64,000 bases of DNA, taken from positions 75,252,136-75,316,135 of the forward strand of contig OY986438.1 of the NCBI GenBank assembly GCA_963920525.1, in the 5' to 3' direction. The position numbers and the translations under genes were made by a program. The notes below the pieces were generated by a model that saw only the letters and a list, made by a program, of their open reading frames with translations, was not told the origin of the DNA and searched no databases. Each line of letters opens with the position of its first letter. The first letter of the stretch is position 1. Below, piece by piece: positions 46,288 to 56,205 of the stretch. Source of the stretch: Dichetophora obliterata. Its lineage: Eukaryota; Arthropoda; Insecta; Diptera; Sciomyzidae.

Positions 46288-46605
46288 TAATTATTTAGTA
46301 GATCATAAAAACTAATAAACATATATTTTTATTTTATTAAGTTTTAATATAATTCATACATATTGCCTTTTAAGATTCTTTGCATTATTTTTTAATTTTA
46401 TTTGTATTCATTAATTTTTTCATACTTAATTTTTTGAGGTTTTGATTATAATTTTAATGATTCGTATATATTAGGATTTAATTTTAAAACAATAACTAAA
46501 CACCTAAAAAACAATTTTTGATTTTGAATCGCAATGCGATTTTTGCTCTGCAGAGAGTATTTTTTGCGAAGCAGAATGTGTAAATTGCCATTGCAAGAAA
46601 ACTAA
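46288..46605. other. hAT interior between gypsy B and the mariner
   Basis: AT-rich, no gene. It belongs to the hAT element by position. Confidence 0.5.
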
Positions 46606-46607
46606 TA

Positions 46608-47900
46608 CAGGGTCCGCCATCTAACTTTTTTTTTAACTAGTGCTTATTTCGTGAGGGGTAACACTTAGCTCATGTTCTATTTGACAGATAATTAGTTTTA
46701 TTTTTCCGCTGAACGAATATGGTTGTGTATACGCTTGAACAACGCTGGGAAATATTGCGACATTACTCTGAAAATCATGGTAATGTTGCAGAATGTGTGT
46801 AAAAATTGCGTACGGATTTTGGAAGAAGAGAAGCATCGTCAGCTCCGTCTGTTCGTTATCTTGTGAAAAAGTGAAAGAAACTGGCATCTTCATCGATAAA
46901 CCAAAGCGTGAAAAGCCAAAAGCAGTGCGTACACCCGAGAATATTGCTGCTGTGGCAGAAAGTGGGCGTGAAGCGCCATCAACATCAATTCACCGTCGTT
47001 CTCAACAATTGAACATTTTGGAGACATCATTGAGACGAATTTTGCATAAAGACCTTGGTATGACGTCATACAAAGTCCAATTGGTTCAGGAGTTGAAGCC
47101 AACTGACCATCCAATGCGTTTCGCTTCGCTAAGTGGGCCTGCGATCGACTTACAGAAGATGCCGATTTTGCCAAAAAAATCATCTTTTCAGATGAAGCTC
47201 ATTTTGATCTTGGCGGGTATGTAAACAAGCAAAATTGTCGCATTTGGGGCACAGAAAACCCGCACGCATACATTGAAAAGCCGCTGCACCCAAAACGAGT
47301 CACTGTTTGGTGCGGATTTTGGTCCAGAGGCATAATTGGGCCATTTTTCTTCGAAAATGAGCAAGGAGTGGCCGTTACAGTCAATGGCGATCGTTATCGG
47401 GCCATGTTGAATGAATTTTTGTTCACAAAAATTGAAGAGGAAGATATTGGCAACATTTGGTTTCAACAAGACGGCGCTACGTGCCACACAGCCGAAGCTA
47501 CACTCGATGTTTTGCGCCCTGTTTTTGAAGATCGCATTATCAGCCGCAGAGCTGATGTCGTTTGGCCACCTCGGAGCTGCGATTTGACACCGTTGGACTA
47601 TTATTTGTGAGGCTCCCTCAAAGATAAGTGTTAAGCCGACAAGCCAGAGACAATTGACGCTTTAAAGGACAATATTCGTGAAGCCATTGGTGAAATACAG
47701 CTGCACACAATCGATAATGTGCTTAAAAATTGGACCGATCGTGTAGGCTACTGCATGGCCAGCCGAGGCAGCCATTTGAATGAAATTATTTTCCATTATT
47801 AACCGGAAGGATTGTACTTTCAAATAAAAAAGAAATTTGAGAAAATATCCAGTAGTTTTTTTTATAGGATTTGCAAAAAAAAAGTTTTTGGCGGACCCTT
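46608..47900 (+). mobile_element. mariner element of DD41D (rosa-like) type
   Basis: Left end CAGGGTCCGCCATCTAACTT; right end, reverse-complemented, AAGGGTCCGCCAAAAACTTT. TA flanks both sides (46606-46607 and 47901-47902). The 1293-bp length is normal for mariner. The transposase occupies 46719-47802. Confidence 0.9.
46719..47802 (+). pseudogene. mariner transposase, DD41D spacing
   Basis: The enzyme would cut and paste the element at TA. The start MVVYTLEQRWEILRHY gives the helix-turn-helix region. The catalytic acids are FSDEAHF (about 47184), FQQDGATCH (about 47464) and LTPLDYYL (about 47597). I count 41 residues between the second and third Asp, the spacing of the rosa group, where classic mariners have 34. 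Defects: a stop at codon 27 (near 46797), a frameshift near 47140, a TGA at 47608-47610 where WG is expected, and a TAA near 47631. The end is SRGSHLNEIIFHY. Confidence 0.85.
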
Positions 47901-48147
47901 TATAATTTGTTTACTTAGAAGAAAATGCTGGAGCAATAATGACATAGAAGAAATAATGACCAATACCAATATTACCAACACTAAAAAAAAAACACATATT
48001 ACAGTATGTGTGGAGGTACAAACAAACTTGCAAACATAGATAATTGTGACAACTATTTCGCTCAGTGTGCACTATTCGAGAGCGCACCAATACTAACAAG
48101 ACAAAATAAAATGAGACTGTGTTAGAAAGCCCAGGCCTGGTTTAAAG

Positions 48148-48560
48148 TTAATTTATGCTTACCTCGAACCAGTTCGTACCCATATTTTCTCGGGCGAAGC
48201 ACAGCCGACGATCCTTATGGCTGCTTGTCATACGAGGAGCAGGCTTCATTTTATGATGAAACAGATGAGGTGTGTTCTTAATTAACCGAAGAATAGTCCA
48301 TTTCCAAACTTTGTTGTCTAAAGACGACGCCAATTGCTTGCTGCTTATGGATTAATTGGTCGCTTTTCTCAATATTTCGCGCTCCTCACGCTCCGAAAGT
48401 TTATTTTTTCGGCCTCCTCTTTTGTTTTTTCCATAATTTAGTGGATCCAGCAAAAAATGATGCACACCATACCAACTTCCTTGGTGCAACTACCAATTTG
48501 ACCTTGTTCAGTTTCACTTAGATACGTACCACACGGCATTTCGTCACAGAATAACAAGAA
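48148..48560 (-). pseudogene. Tc1-like transposase, N-terminal part
   Basis: Minus-strand frames show GRKNKL-type and EREILRKATN-like helix-turn-helix residues near 48380-48440, then LASSLDNKVWKWTILRLIK, APRMTSSHKDRRLCFARENM and GTNWFE. This is the paired-like DNA-binding region of Tc1 transposases. Directly after NWFE the sequence reads GTAAGCATAAATT and runs to the hAT target site. With the hAT removed there is a roughly 57-bp stretch before VNFFDEKKW, which could be a small intron as in Minos. The frame does not prove splicing. Confidence 0.7.
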
Positions 48561-48856
48561 GAACACCAGCTATCACTTTGCAGAGCACATTGCAATAATT
48601 AAATGACAATTACACTTTTTTCCCTCTTTGTTTATAGTTATGCACCGCTAGTTTACATGGAGCTAAAAAGGTGTGCGCAAAACAACAATTTCACAAAAAC
48701 AAAAGTGTAAACAAAAAATACCGTCTAGCCTCTCTAAAGTGGACACTATAACAATTTTCTTGCCTAATTGAAAATTTTAAGGAAGTGCACTCTTTTGTTG
48801 TAGCGAACAATTTATTAAAAAAAGTTTCATTGTTTATAGTTTTGCACCGGACCTTA

Positions 48857-49155
48857 CAATTTTAATGACTACAAAAATGAACTCAAATTCAAATTACAAA
48901 TAGCGCAGAAAAGAGCAACAAAACAATTAGAAAATGCAAAAATAAAAACAAAAGATAATTATGACAAAAAATCAAAACCACAAACCATTCAATCAAACGA
49001 TATAGTCTACATAAGAGACGTAGCCAATCAAAAATTAGATAGTGTGTTTAAAGGCCTATTCAAAGTGCTCGAAACTGACAGTTTTGGAAATTGCAAAATC
49101 GACACAAAATCAAAAACTATTATTGTACATAAAAATAGACTTAAATTAGCCTAGG
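48857..49155 (+). pseudogene. pol: gypsy A pol: integrase C-terminal end
   Basis: Right after the TA duplication the frame reads YNFNDYKNELKFKLQ, then TKDNYDKKSKPQTIQSND, IVYIRDVANQKLDSVFKG and KTIIVHKNRLKLA, with a stop at 49153-49155. This is the integrase tail (the V.....KL...F.G.F.V box). It continues the protein broken at 39779, so the Tc1 insertion was into an integrase gene. Element C ends its integrase with the same box. Confidence 0.8.
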
Positions 49156-49346
49156 AAAATGAAAAATATATATAAAATTTTAAGTGAACATCAATTTATT
49201 ACGTTTAATATTATTTTAATTAAACTATCAGCCGATAGATCTATATTCTTAACACAGATATATTTAAGATTCAGTAACTCCGATTTGGTTAGATATTCCA
49301 TGTAATCAATATAATTAATAAATTATTATACAATATATATATATAT
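49156..49346. other. AT-rich gypsy A sequence after pol
   Basis: No gene. It ends in a TA repeat that served as target for the next element. Confidence 0.45.
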
Positions 49347-49736
49347 TAGGCCGGGCCAATTTGTATGGAGCCGAAAAATTCGATTAAAGCCCCCCCCCCC
49401 CCCTGGGATGATTCTATGGACAATTCTAAGCAACTTTGGTGAAGGAAATATAGGTCTATCTCGATTTTCGAGTCTCCCACTTTTCAAAAAATGATTTTTC
49501 CCCTATAACATCATTGATTCAAAATTCGATTTTTTATTCATCGTTATATTATCTTTTTTATGTGTATATGGGGGGTTTTGGGGTCGAGAAATTCATTTCT
49601 GATCTTTATTTTTACCTATGACCACCGCCAGAGGGCGTTTCATGCCTATTTTAACCAAAATTATTTCTGCTGCTTTGCGGACTTTTTATCTCTGACATTT
49701 ATTGTTCTTAATTTTAAGTAAGTCAATTGTTTATAT

Positions 49737-49826
49737 CCGCACTGAACAAACTCGTCGCCCACCGCAAACTGCATTGATGTGTATTGACGGTCGGCGATGG
49801 GTTTGTGTTGTTGATGTTCAGTGCGG
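49737..49826. repeat. imperfect inverted repeat inside the long-TIR transposon
   Basis: CCGCACTGAACA..AACTCGTCGCCCACCG is followed by CGGTCGGCGATGGGTTTGTG..TGTTCAGTGCGG, which pairs with it apart from a 9-base loop-out and two mismatches. It lies upstream of the transposase gene and could be a regulatory or binding site. Confidence 0.55.
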
Positions 49827-50274
49827 CCTTTTGACACTTGCTGTCATATGTTTAGTGATTTTTCTCCCGTTTTGGCTTTTCTCTCGCATTCCTTTAACCG
49901 CGTTGGTTCGTTTTTTTGCGTATGGAATTTAGTTGGTTTTAAATAAATAAAATTAAAGTAAATTAAGTACAGAAATTGTGTTCGTATTTATAATTGTTTA
50001 AACGCGTCAGTTTTTTCGCATACTCCAGAGTGCATTACCCGGCATACCAACAGCACCACCAGACGGCACATCACTAGACAGCCGCAGCAATTAACGACAC
50101 AAGGCTCCGCCACCAGCAGCAACATCATCCCCACCGACTACCAACGCACCCAGGAGAAACCAGGCAACACCAGTAACACCCACATAGTGTGTAAAAACTA
50201 ATACGTTCTAACAAGAAACGTAACTAATATAAATAAAATTCTCATCATTTTTACCATTGCGTTTTTACCAATTT

Positions 50275-52629
50275 GCAGGTGGAAAAAATATATTGGAACC
50301 AAATGTTTTAAAATATACAAATTTCAGTTATTTTTTAAGTCTTATGTATGCAATGGATCTAAATGCATTGCCGTCTACATCGCAAACCGCAACAACATCA
50401 ACAAGTAACGAAACTCATTTGAAGCATTTGCCTTCGCACGATGTTGCTGTTTTTGGTGCATCTTGTGATTTGAGTGGACTCAATCTGCCAACGAAACAGG
50501 ATATTTTAAGATGTTTTTTTTCTTGGCCGAACGTGCTAAACTCGAAAACAAAATGTTTTCGTATAAAACATTCGTACCTCACGTAACAGACAAATTGATT
50601 GAAATTTGGAGTCAACTTAATGTTGAAATTATAACAAAAAAAGTGTTGGTAGAATATTGGGTACATTGATTGACAAGTATCAAATCGAAACTAAACATCC
50701 AAAAATCGCCACATACAGAACGTTCGTGCAATCTACAAAAGAGTTATTTTACATCGGCAAATGTCAATGTGACTTGAAGGCAGCATTATGCTCATGTGGA
50801 TTGATTCCAGATCATTTGAAAGAGTTTATGCGAGATCAAAATAATGTCAGAAGATTGACGATACCGGAATTCGTGCCAGAAGTTGAAGAGCCAGCACCAA
50901 CGTCAACAATAATACCAACAAGCGTTGAAGAGACCCATTTAGCATATGAACCAAGTACTGATGCAGATGAGCCAAGTTCAAATCCACAAGATGTTCCGCC
51001 ACTGATACGAGGACCGTATACTCCCAGATACGATGCTTCGAACTTCGCTGCGATGTGTGATCGATTTGGTGTGTCAGATAGAATAGCAGCAGCACTCGCA
51101 ACATCCCTTATGCAAGACATTGACGTAAAAGATGCACATGGCAATCCGATCATCATGGATAAAAATAAAGTGCGTCGAGAAAAAGCCAAATGCAGAGAAG
51201 AATTGCTTCGTAAGCAGTATGATGCATCCAATTTGATAGCATTTTCATTCGACGGCCGAAAAAATTATGCTTTAACAATGGAAAAAATCGATGAGAAGTT
51301 GCATCCAAGGATGGTGAAAGAACCACATCTAGTTGTTTTGAAGGAACCAAATTCTCGATTGATAGGCTACACAAAAGTCGAAAATGACGATGCTGAACAC
51401 AAATTGATGACATTGAATGGATTCTTCGTCGAAAAAGAAATTGCTCTCGATGCATTAATCGGCATATGCTGTGATGGTGAGCCAACAAATACTGGCGTAA
51501 GAAATGGGATTTTGCGTCGATTTGAATTGCATTTAAATAGACCGCTGCATTGGTTTGTATGCCCTCTGCACTTCAACGAGCTGCCATTTCGTCATTTGTT
51601 TAACACTTTGGACAAATCATCGACCACTGGACCACGAACAACAACCGGAACGTTGGGCAAACAAATTGAAACGTGTGAAAATCTTCCGGTATGTATCATT
51701 TTTCACATCGATTTTTTCCATTATTAAATGGTAAAATTGCATTTAATTCATCTAATTTCTTTTTTTTTCAGCTTATAGATGAATTCGAGATAATCGTGCT
51801 AGAGAACATGCTACCTGATTTAGATCCATTTGAATTATCCACCGATCCAAAGTACCTATACAAAATGGCCAATGCAATTTCGAATGGTGTTGTTCCTGCG
51901 GATTTGTGTCACATTAAACCAGGACCAATAGCACATTCACGTTGGCTCACCAAGGCGAATAGATTGTTGCGGTTGTATGTGTCAACTGAAAATCCATCAA
52001 GGAATTTGAAAATTCTGGCAACATACATAATGAAAGTGTATGTGCCGATGCACTTCAACATCAAGTACTATAATTCGGTGGTCTTCGGTAGTGTATTATT
52101 TCACAAATTCATTCGTTGGATACAATATTTGGATACAAATCTACGCCAAGTTGTGAATAATGTCATTAAAGACAATTCATATTACGCACATTCCGAAAAT
52201 ATTCTGTTAGCGATGTTATTTGATGATAAAAAAGAGACACGAAACATCGCAATCAAGAAAATTTTACACTACCGAAGAAATCTGTACGACACGGCACATC
52301 TTAGAGTTTATCAAAAACCTTTGATAAACTTCAATTGTACAGATTATACGAATATGATTGATTTAAATAAAGATGATGTCTTATTCGAACCACCGTTTAC
52401 GCATACCATTCCGTATGATCATTTGGAACAATATATAGAATACGATGATCCACCATTGCCTGATCCAAGAATTCCGGTACACATACAAGCAACGGAAAGA
52501 CATGTTCAGTTGCTGGCTAGCGTTTCTAAACGTGTTTTACAAAAAAATCGACACAGTGTTATGGCAGTTACATCAGAAAGCCGTGCAAAATACCCCAGAC
52601 TGGAAAGCAAGAAAGACTTTCAAAAATAA
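50275..52629 (+). pseudogene. transposase-like gene with one intron and two homopolymer frameshifts
   Basis: This belongs to a multi-copy, unnamed invertebrate protein family that I recognise but cannot place in a superfamily. Exon 1 has MYAMDLNALPSTSQ (50347 on), KLIEIWSQLN, CDRFGVSDRIAAALATSLMQ, FSFDGRKNYALT, IGICCDGEPTNTGVRNGI and RPLHWFVCPLHFNELPFRHL. An 83-bp intron (51689-51771, GTATGT..TTTCAG, phase 0) leads to exon 2: LIDEFEIIVLENMLPDLDPF, HSRWLTKANRLLRLYVST and HSENILLAMLFDDKKETR. Frames change at a T8 run (about 50514-50521) and an A run (about 50635-50642). A splice acceptor (TTTGCAG/GTGG) at 50278 suggests an upstream noncoding exon. Confidence 0.75.
51689..51771 (+). other. intron of the transposase-like gene
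   Basis: It begins GTATGT, has a pyrimidine run ending TTTTTTTTCAG, and joins codons CCG and CTT without changing phase. The flanking protein motifs run straight across. Confidence 0.8.
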
Positions 52630-53115
52630 CTTATTTCGCTTTTCTTCCACTAAATTAATTTTTTTGTTTTTTTTTGCACATGTTCTTAGTTTTTAGGTTG
52701 AATTTCTGTTGACAAAAAATAAAATAAAGATCAATATTACCGAAAAAAATTTAAATTTTTCTCAGCAAATAGACGAAAAATAGTTAAAATATGCATGAAA
52801 CGCCCTCTGGCGGTGGTCATAGGTAAAAATAAAGATCAGAAATGAATTTCTCGACCCCAAAAACCCCCCATATACACATAAAAAAGATAATATAACGATG
52901 AATAAAAAATCGAATTTTGAATCAATGATGTTATAGGGGAAAAATCATTTTTTGAAAAGTGGGAGACTCGAAAATCGAGATAGACCTATGGTTTCTTCAC
53001 CAAAGTTGCTTAGAATTGTCTATAGAATCATCCCAGGGGGTGGCTTTAATCGACAAAAAATTTGGCCCGCCCTAATATATATATATATGAATATAGAATA
53101 TTAATAATTAATTTA

Positions 53116-53349
53116 GGCCCCTATTATGTACGTATTATGTATGCGATGGTATGCGATGTTGACTCGCTTCAACTACATTTTTTTCATATAACGTATTACA
53201 TTTATTTTAGTTGAGCCATGTAGTTTGCCTTAATCTTTTAAGAATTTTCAAACAACATAGTTCAACTAAAATAAATGTAATACGTTATATGAAAAAAAAT
53301 TAGTTGAATCTAGTCAACTTAAGTTGAGTTGTAATACATAATAGGGACC
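53116..53349. mobile_element. 234-bp MITE, PIF/Harbinger-like, TTA duplication
   Basis: Ends GGCCCCTATTATGTA and, reverse-complemented, GGTCCCTATTATGTA. TTA lies at 53113-53115 and 53350-53352. The arms also share TTTTTTTCATATAACGTATTAC and CATTTATTTTAGTTGA, so most of the element folds back on itself. Confidence 0.8.
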
Positions 53350-53477
53350 TTAATATTTAATTTTTTAATATAAGATATAAAATATTAATTATTTAATATT
53401 TTATTTAATTATATAACAGTTTAACAGTAATTGTGCTAATAATTAGTTATCCTAAGCAAAAAAACCATTTTTTCCAT

Positions 53478-53488
53478 AAAAGGGGAGG
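53478..53488 (+). other. gypsy A polypurine tract
   Basis: AAAAGGGGAGG directly precedes TGTCATGAATAAC, the expected arrangement of plus-strand primer and 3' LTR start. Confidence 0.65.
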
Positions 53489-53811
53489 TGTCATGAATAA
53501 CGGTCGCTTATTAAATTGCTCTGACTCTAATATAGTCTTTTGAATTTTGCGCATTGTCATAATTGTATTAGTCACTAAAATACTTTTCTGGGTCACTTGT
53601 ATCACTTAATCATATAGCAACTTGATCCGGCGCACAAGCTACTATAGAAAACCGAACGTTATTCATCCACACTACTTGAGTCATCCATCAATCACTTTAC
53701 GTCGATTGCTGACTCAAATATTTAGTGTATAAATAAGAGTTCAATTTGAAAAATAAAGTCAGTCTTGGAAAATTATAAGTAAAGAAAGAAAGAAAATCTT
53801 ATGTTTTATCA
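53489..53811 (+). repeat. gypsy A 3' LTR (right end approximate)
   Basis: It starts TGTCATG after the polypurine tract. It has a TATA-like box GTGTATAAATAAGAG near 53727 and a polyadenylation signal AATAAAG near 53752. The end is placed at TTTTATCA near 53811 only because it ends in CA. I found no 5' partner in the window. Confidence 0.5.
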
Positions 53812-54167
53812 CGAAAATAGCTCCATTTATGCTCTTGACCTAGCTTAAGCAAAACTGAGTTCTTCATACATGGAACTTATAATAAGAATTTTTCTAAATC
53901 TTCGATTTTCTCAAAACTATCGATTTTGCAGAATCCCAATTGAGAAAATTATCTTCGGTACCACTTCTGGTGCCCGAGATATAAAACCATATATTAATTT
54001 TTTTGAAAATTAAAAAATTGCATTCAAGTATGCATTTCTCCAAAACAGAAAAATGCATATGCGAAAAATATGCAAATTATTAATTCGCTTAACTTAAGGA
54101 AAACGCTAACACTGTAATCAATATCACCAAAATTAAGACAAGCAGATAGCAATTAAAAGTTTGGTGC
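53812..54167. other. AT-rich DNA without a recognised gene
   Basis: Nothing recognisable lies between the gypsy A LTR and the presumed edge of the errantivirus LTR. Confidence 0.4.
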
Positions 54168-54197
54168 TGTTAATTAAAATAAAATCCTTCTTCTTGG

Positions 54198-54487
54198 TAT
54201 AACGTTAGCATTTTAGTGGCAATAAAATAAAACACGTTGTGTTCTTTAAGCGTATCTTTATTGAATGAATCTTTTTTAAGCTAAGTCTTAAGCTCATGCA
54301 ATGAGCTACTTAAGCTAATGGAGATTCTAAATAAAAGAGAGGTAGTGAGAGCCACAGACGTAGAGAGCCACACGCGCATAAATAAATGCGCTATTTCATA
54401 AATATGCAATGCACAGCATTAACTGTGGGAATGGTTATATTGTCTATGTCTGCATTTAGTGTGGGAACGTCTGGGGATATCACTACA
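54198..54487 (-). repeat. gypsy C 3' LTR
   Basis: 290 bp. It contains AATAAAAGAG-type and TTTATTTATGCGC words shared with the 5' copy. The polypurine tract lies at about 54488-54500 (minus strand AAAAAAGGAAGA). Confidence 0.88.
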
Positions 54488-54759
54488 TCTTCCTTTTTTA
54501 GAAAGAATGGTCTTACAATGTAATGATCATTCTTAGCAATGTTTTATTCTTTATAACATATAATATATTTTAATTTCTTTAGTTTATTTTTTTTTTAAAC
54601 AAAAAATATTATACTTATATAGTGTAAGTACTTTTAATCTTTATTAACCAATATTAATACTTATCAATATAATGTTATACTTATGTAAAAGTACTTATTG
54701 TAGTCTGACGTCAGTTTTTTTTTGTTTAGTTTTAAATTTAATGGTACTCTAACTTTTCT

Positions 54760-56205
54760 TAAGTCTATCTTTATGTACGATGGTCGTCTTATTGTCATCG
54801 TCCGCGATTATTACGTTATTATTTTTTTTCATTTTAATAACTCTTAATGGACCCTTATATATGTTACTAAGTTTATGACCTGCTTCATTTTTTAAGAACA
54901 CAATGTCTCCTATCGCTATATTTATTTTGTTTGTATTTGTATCATAGTATGTTTTTGTTTGTTTTTAGATTTTTCAACCATTGATCTAGCTCGTGCTGAA
55001 GCATTTTGTAGCTTGAATTTTATTTCTTTGTCATATGCGTCGAGGTTGTATATAGGTTCTGTTTCGTTAGTAAAGTCAAAGTCGTTGGGTATTTTGCCAA
55101 AAATAAGTTCGAAGGGACAGTATTTGTGTACTGTCGAGGGTGTTGTGTTATAACAATATTGAAAATATTTACACCATTCATCCCAATCATTTCGCTCAAC
55201 AGATATATATGATCTTATATATTCATTAAAGGTTCGGTGACTTCTTTGCACCGTTCCTAATGTTTGGTGGTGATATGGGGTTGAGTAAACATTTTCAATT
55301 TTAAGAAGTTTTGCTACTTCTTGGAATATTTGGTTTTTATACTCGGTCCCCATGTCTGTTATAATTTTTTGCATGGGGCCATATGTTAGTATAAAATTGT
55401 CAACGATGCCTTTCGCAATTACTTTGGCATGTTTACTTTTTACTGGTATAACTACCAAGTATTTAGTCAAATCACATACTACTGTGATTGCATATTCGTT
55501 ACTTGATTCTGTTTTAGGTAGTGGGCCGATGGTATCAATTATTACCGTGTCGAAAGCCCTTATTGGTGTAGGTGTTATTATAACCATTTCTTCTTTGGTG
55601 TTTTTTATTGCTTTATTTTTACTGCACAATGTGCATTGTTTTATGTAATTTCTAATATGCTGAGTCATATTTCTCCAGACATATTTCTCTTGTATTTTAT
55701 TTAGCATACGGTGTATTCCTGTGTGGCCACCTTTAACAGGATTGTCGTGATATTCTTTAATTATTTTTGTTATTTCATTTTTGTCAGTAACTTTAATTAG
55801 TTTTGGTGTTAATATAATTACTAAACCACTTTTTATTTTATTATTGCCCTTTTCTTTGAATTCATTTACCATGGTATACTTAAATAAGTTGTCATTTAAA
55901 GACAATTTTAATTTCGTAAGACTTTGATTACCGGCTGCTTTATAGAGCCTAGAAAATAACTGTCCTAAGTCAATTTTTCCTTGAGAAATCAAGTCACTTA
56001 CGTTTATTTCACTTAGTACTTTGCGACCTTTTTTGAAATAAATCGTTTGGTCTTCAAGAACAAGTGCGACTAGTCGTTTGAATTCATATTTATTAAGCGC
56101 TTCATATATCTTGGGCATTGCGATCGCATTATTATTTTTACTGACTTTTTCTTTTATTAGTTTTTTTATTTTGGTGTATTTTTGTTTGTTGTCGTGTAAC
56201 GACAT
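54760..56205 (-). pseudogene. pol: gypsy C pol: integrase with a mutated catalytic Glu
   Basis: The open frame 54922-56205 carries the HHCC finger (EYHDNPVKGGHTG, CTLCSKNK) and the DDE core: VIIDTIGPL, ITDMGTEYKNQ and TLGTVQRSHRTFNEY. The third acid is replaced: CAA (Gln) at 55246-55248 where gypsy A has GAA (VERLHR). A frameshift near 54925 leads to the tail (GDIVFLKNEAGHKLSNIYKG, IVHKDRLKKS) down to about 54765. The ORF also includes the RNase H to integrase linker. Even without frameshifts this integrase should be dead. Confidence 0.88.

Larger units (their letters stand above)
40330..48139. mobile_element. non-autonomous hAT element inside the Tc1-like element, GTTTAAAG duplication
   Basis: Ends are CAGCGCTGGGC on the left and, reverse-complemented, CAGGCCTGGGC on the right. 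Exact 8-bp duplications GTTTAAAG lie at 40322-40329 and 48140-48147. Both features are diagnostic of hAT elements. GAGCGCTC-like words near both ends (40350-40375, 48070-48095) are likely subterminal motifs. No hAT transposase is present. Without later insertions (40532-40964, 40966-46287, 46608-47902) about 0.8 kb remains. Confidence 0.85.
39780..48854 (-). mobile_element. Tc1-like DNA transposon, split by a hAT element
   Basis: Left end AGGTGAGGTGAAAACTATAAAC; right end, reverse-complemented, AGGTCCGGTGCAAAACTATAAAC; the repeats continue for about 80 bp with few differences. TA flanks both ends (39778-39779, 48855-48856), and removing the element restores the gypsy A integrase frame. Without the hAT insertion (40330-48147) it measures about 1.26 kb, a normal Tc1 size. 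Transposase is on the minus strand. Confidence 0.9.
49347..53074 (+). mobile_element. 3.7-kb DNA transposon with about 280-300-bp terminal inverted repeats
   Basis: Ends TAGGCCGGGCC and, reverse-complemented, TAGGGCGGGCC. The repeats run from 49347 to about 49645 and from about 52795 to 53074, including GATTAAAGCC, CAAAGTTGCTTAG, GAGTCTCCCACTTTTC and CCACCGCCAGAGGGCG. The left copy has an expanded C run (49390-49403). The target is a TA repeat, so the duplication cannot be sized. A transposase-like gene lies inside at about 50275-52629. The superfamily is not clear from the ends. Confidence 0.85.
36690..53811 (+). mobile_element. Ty3/gypsy element A (412/mdg1-like), decayed and repeatedly interrupted
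   Basis: Parts in order: a small membrane ORF (36690-36947), pol from the middle of the reverse transcriptase (37575-39779), the rest of integrase (48857-49155), a polypurine tract (53478-53488) and a 3' LTR (from 53489). It is interrupted by a Tc1-like element at 39780-48854, a long-TIR transposon at 49347-53074 and a MITE at 53116-53349. Gag, protease and the 5' LTR are not seen. The polymerase is closest to element C (54.2-60.8 kb) but is an older, different copy. The extent is inferred from order and orientation. Confidence 0.65.

Noticed and set aside
49389..49403. C run in the left terminal repeat as a structural element
   Set aside because: The right terminal repeat has only about five C at that place, so the long run is slippage or an assembly artefact.
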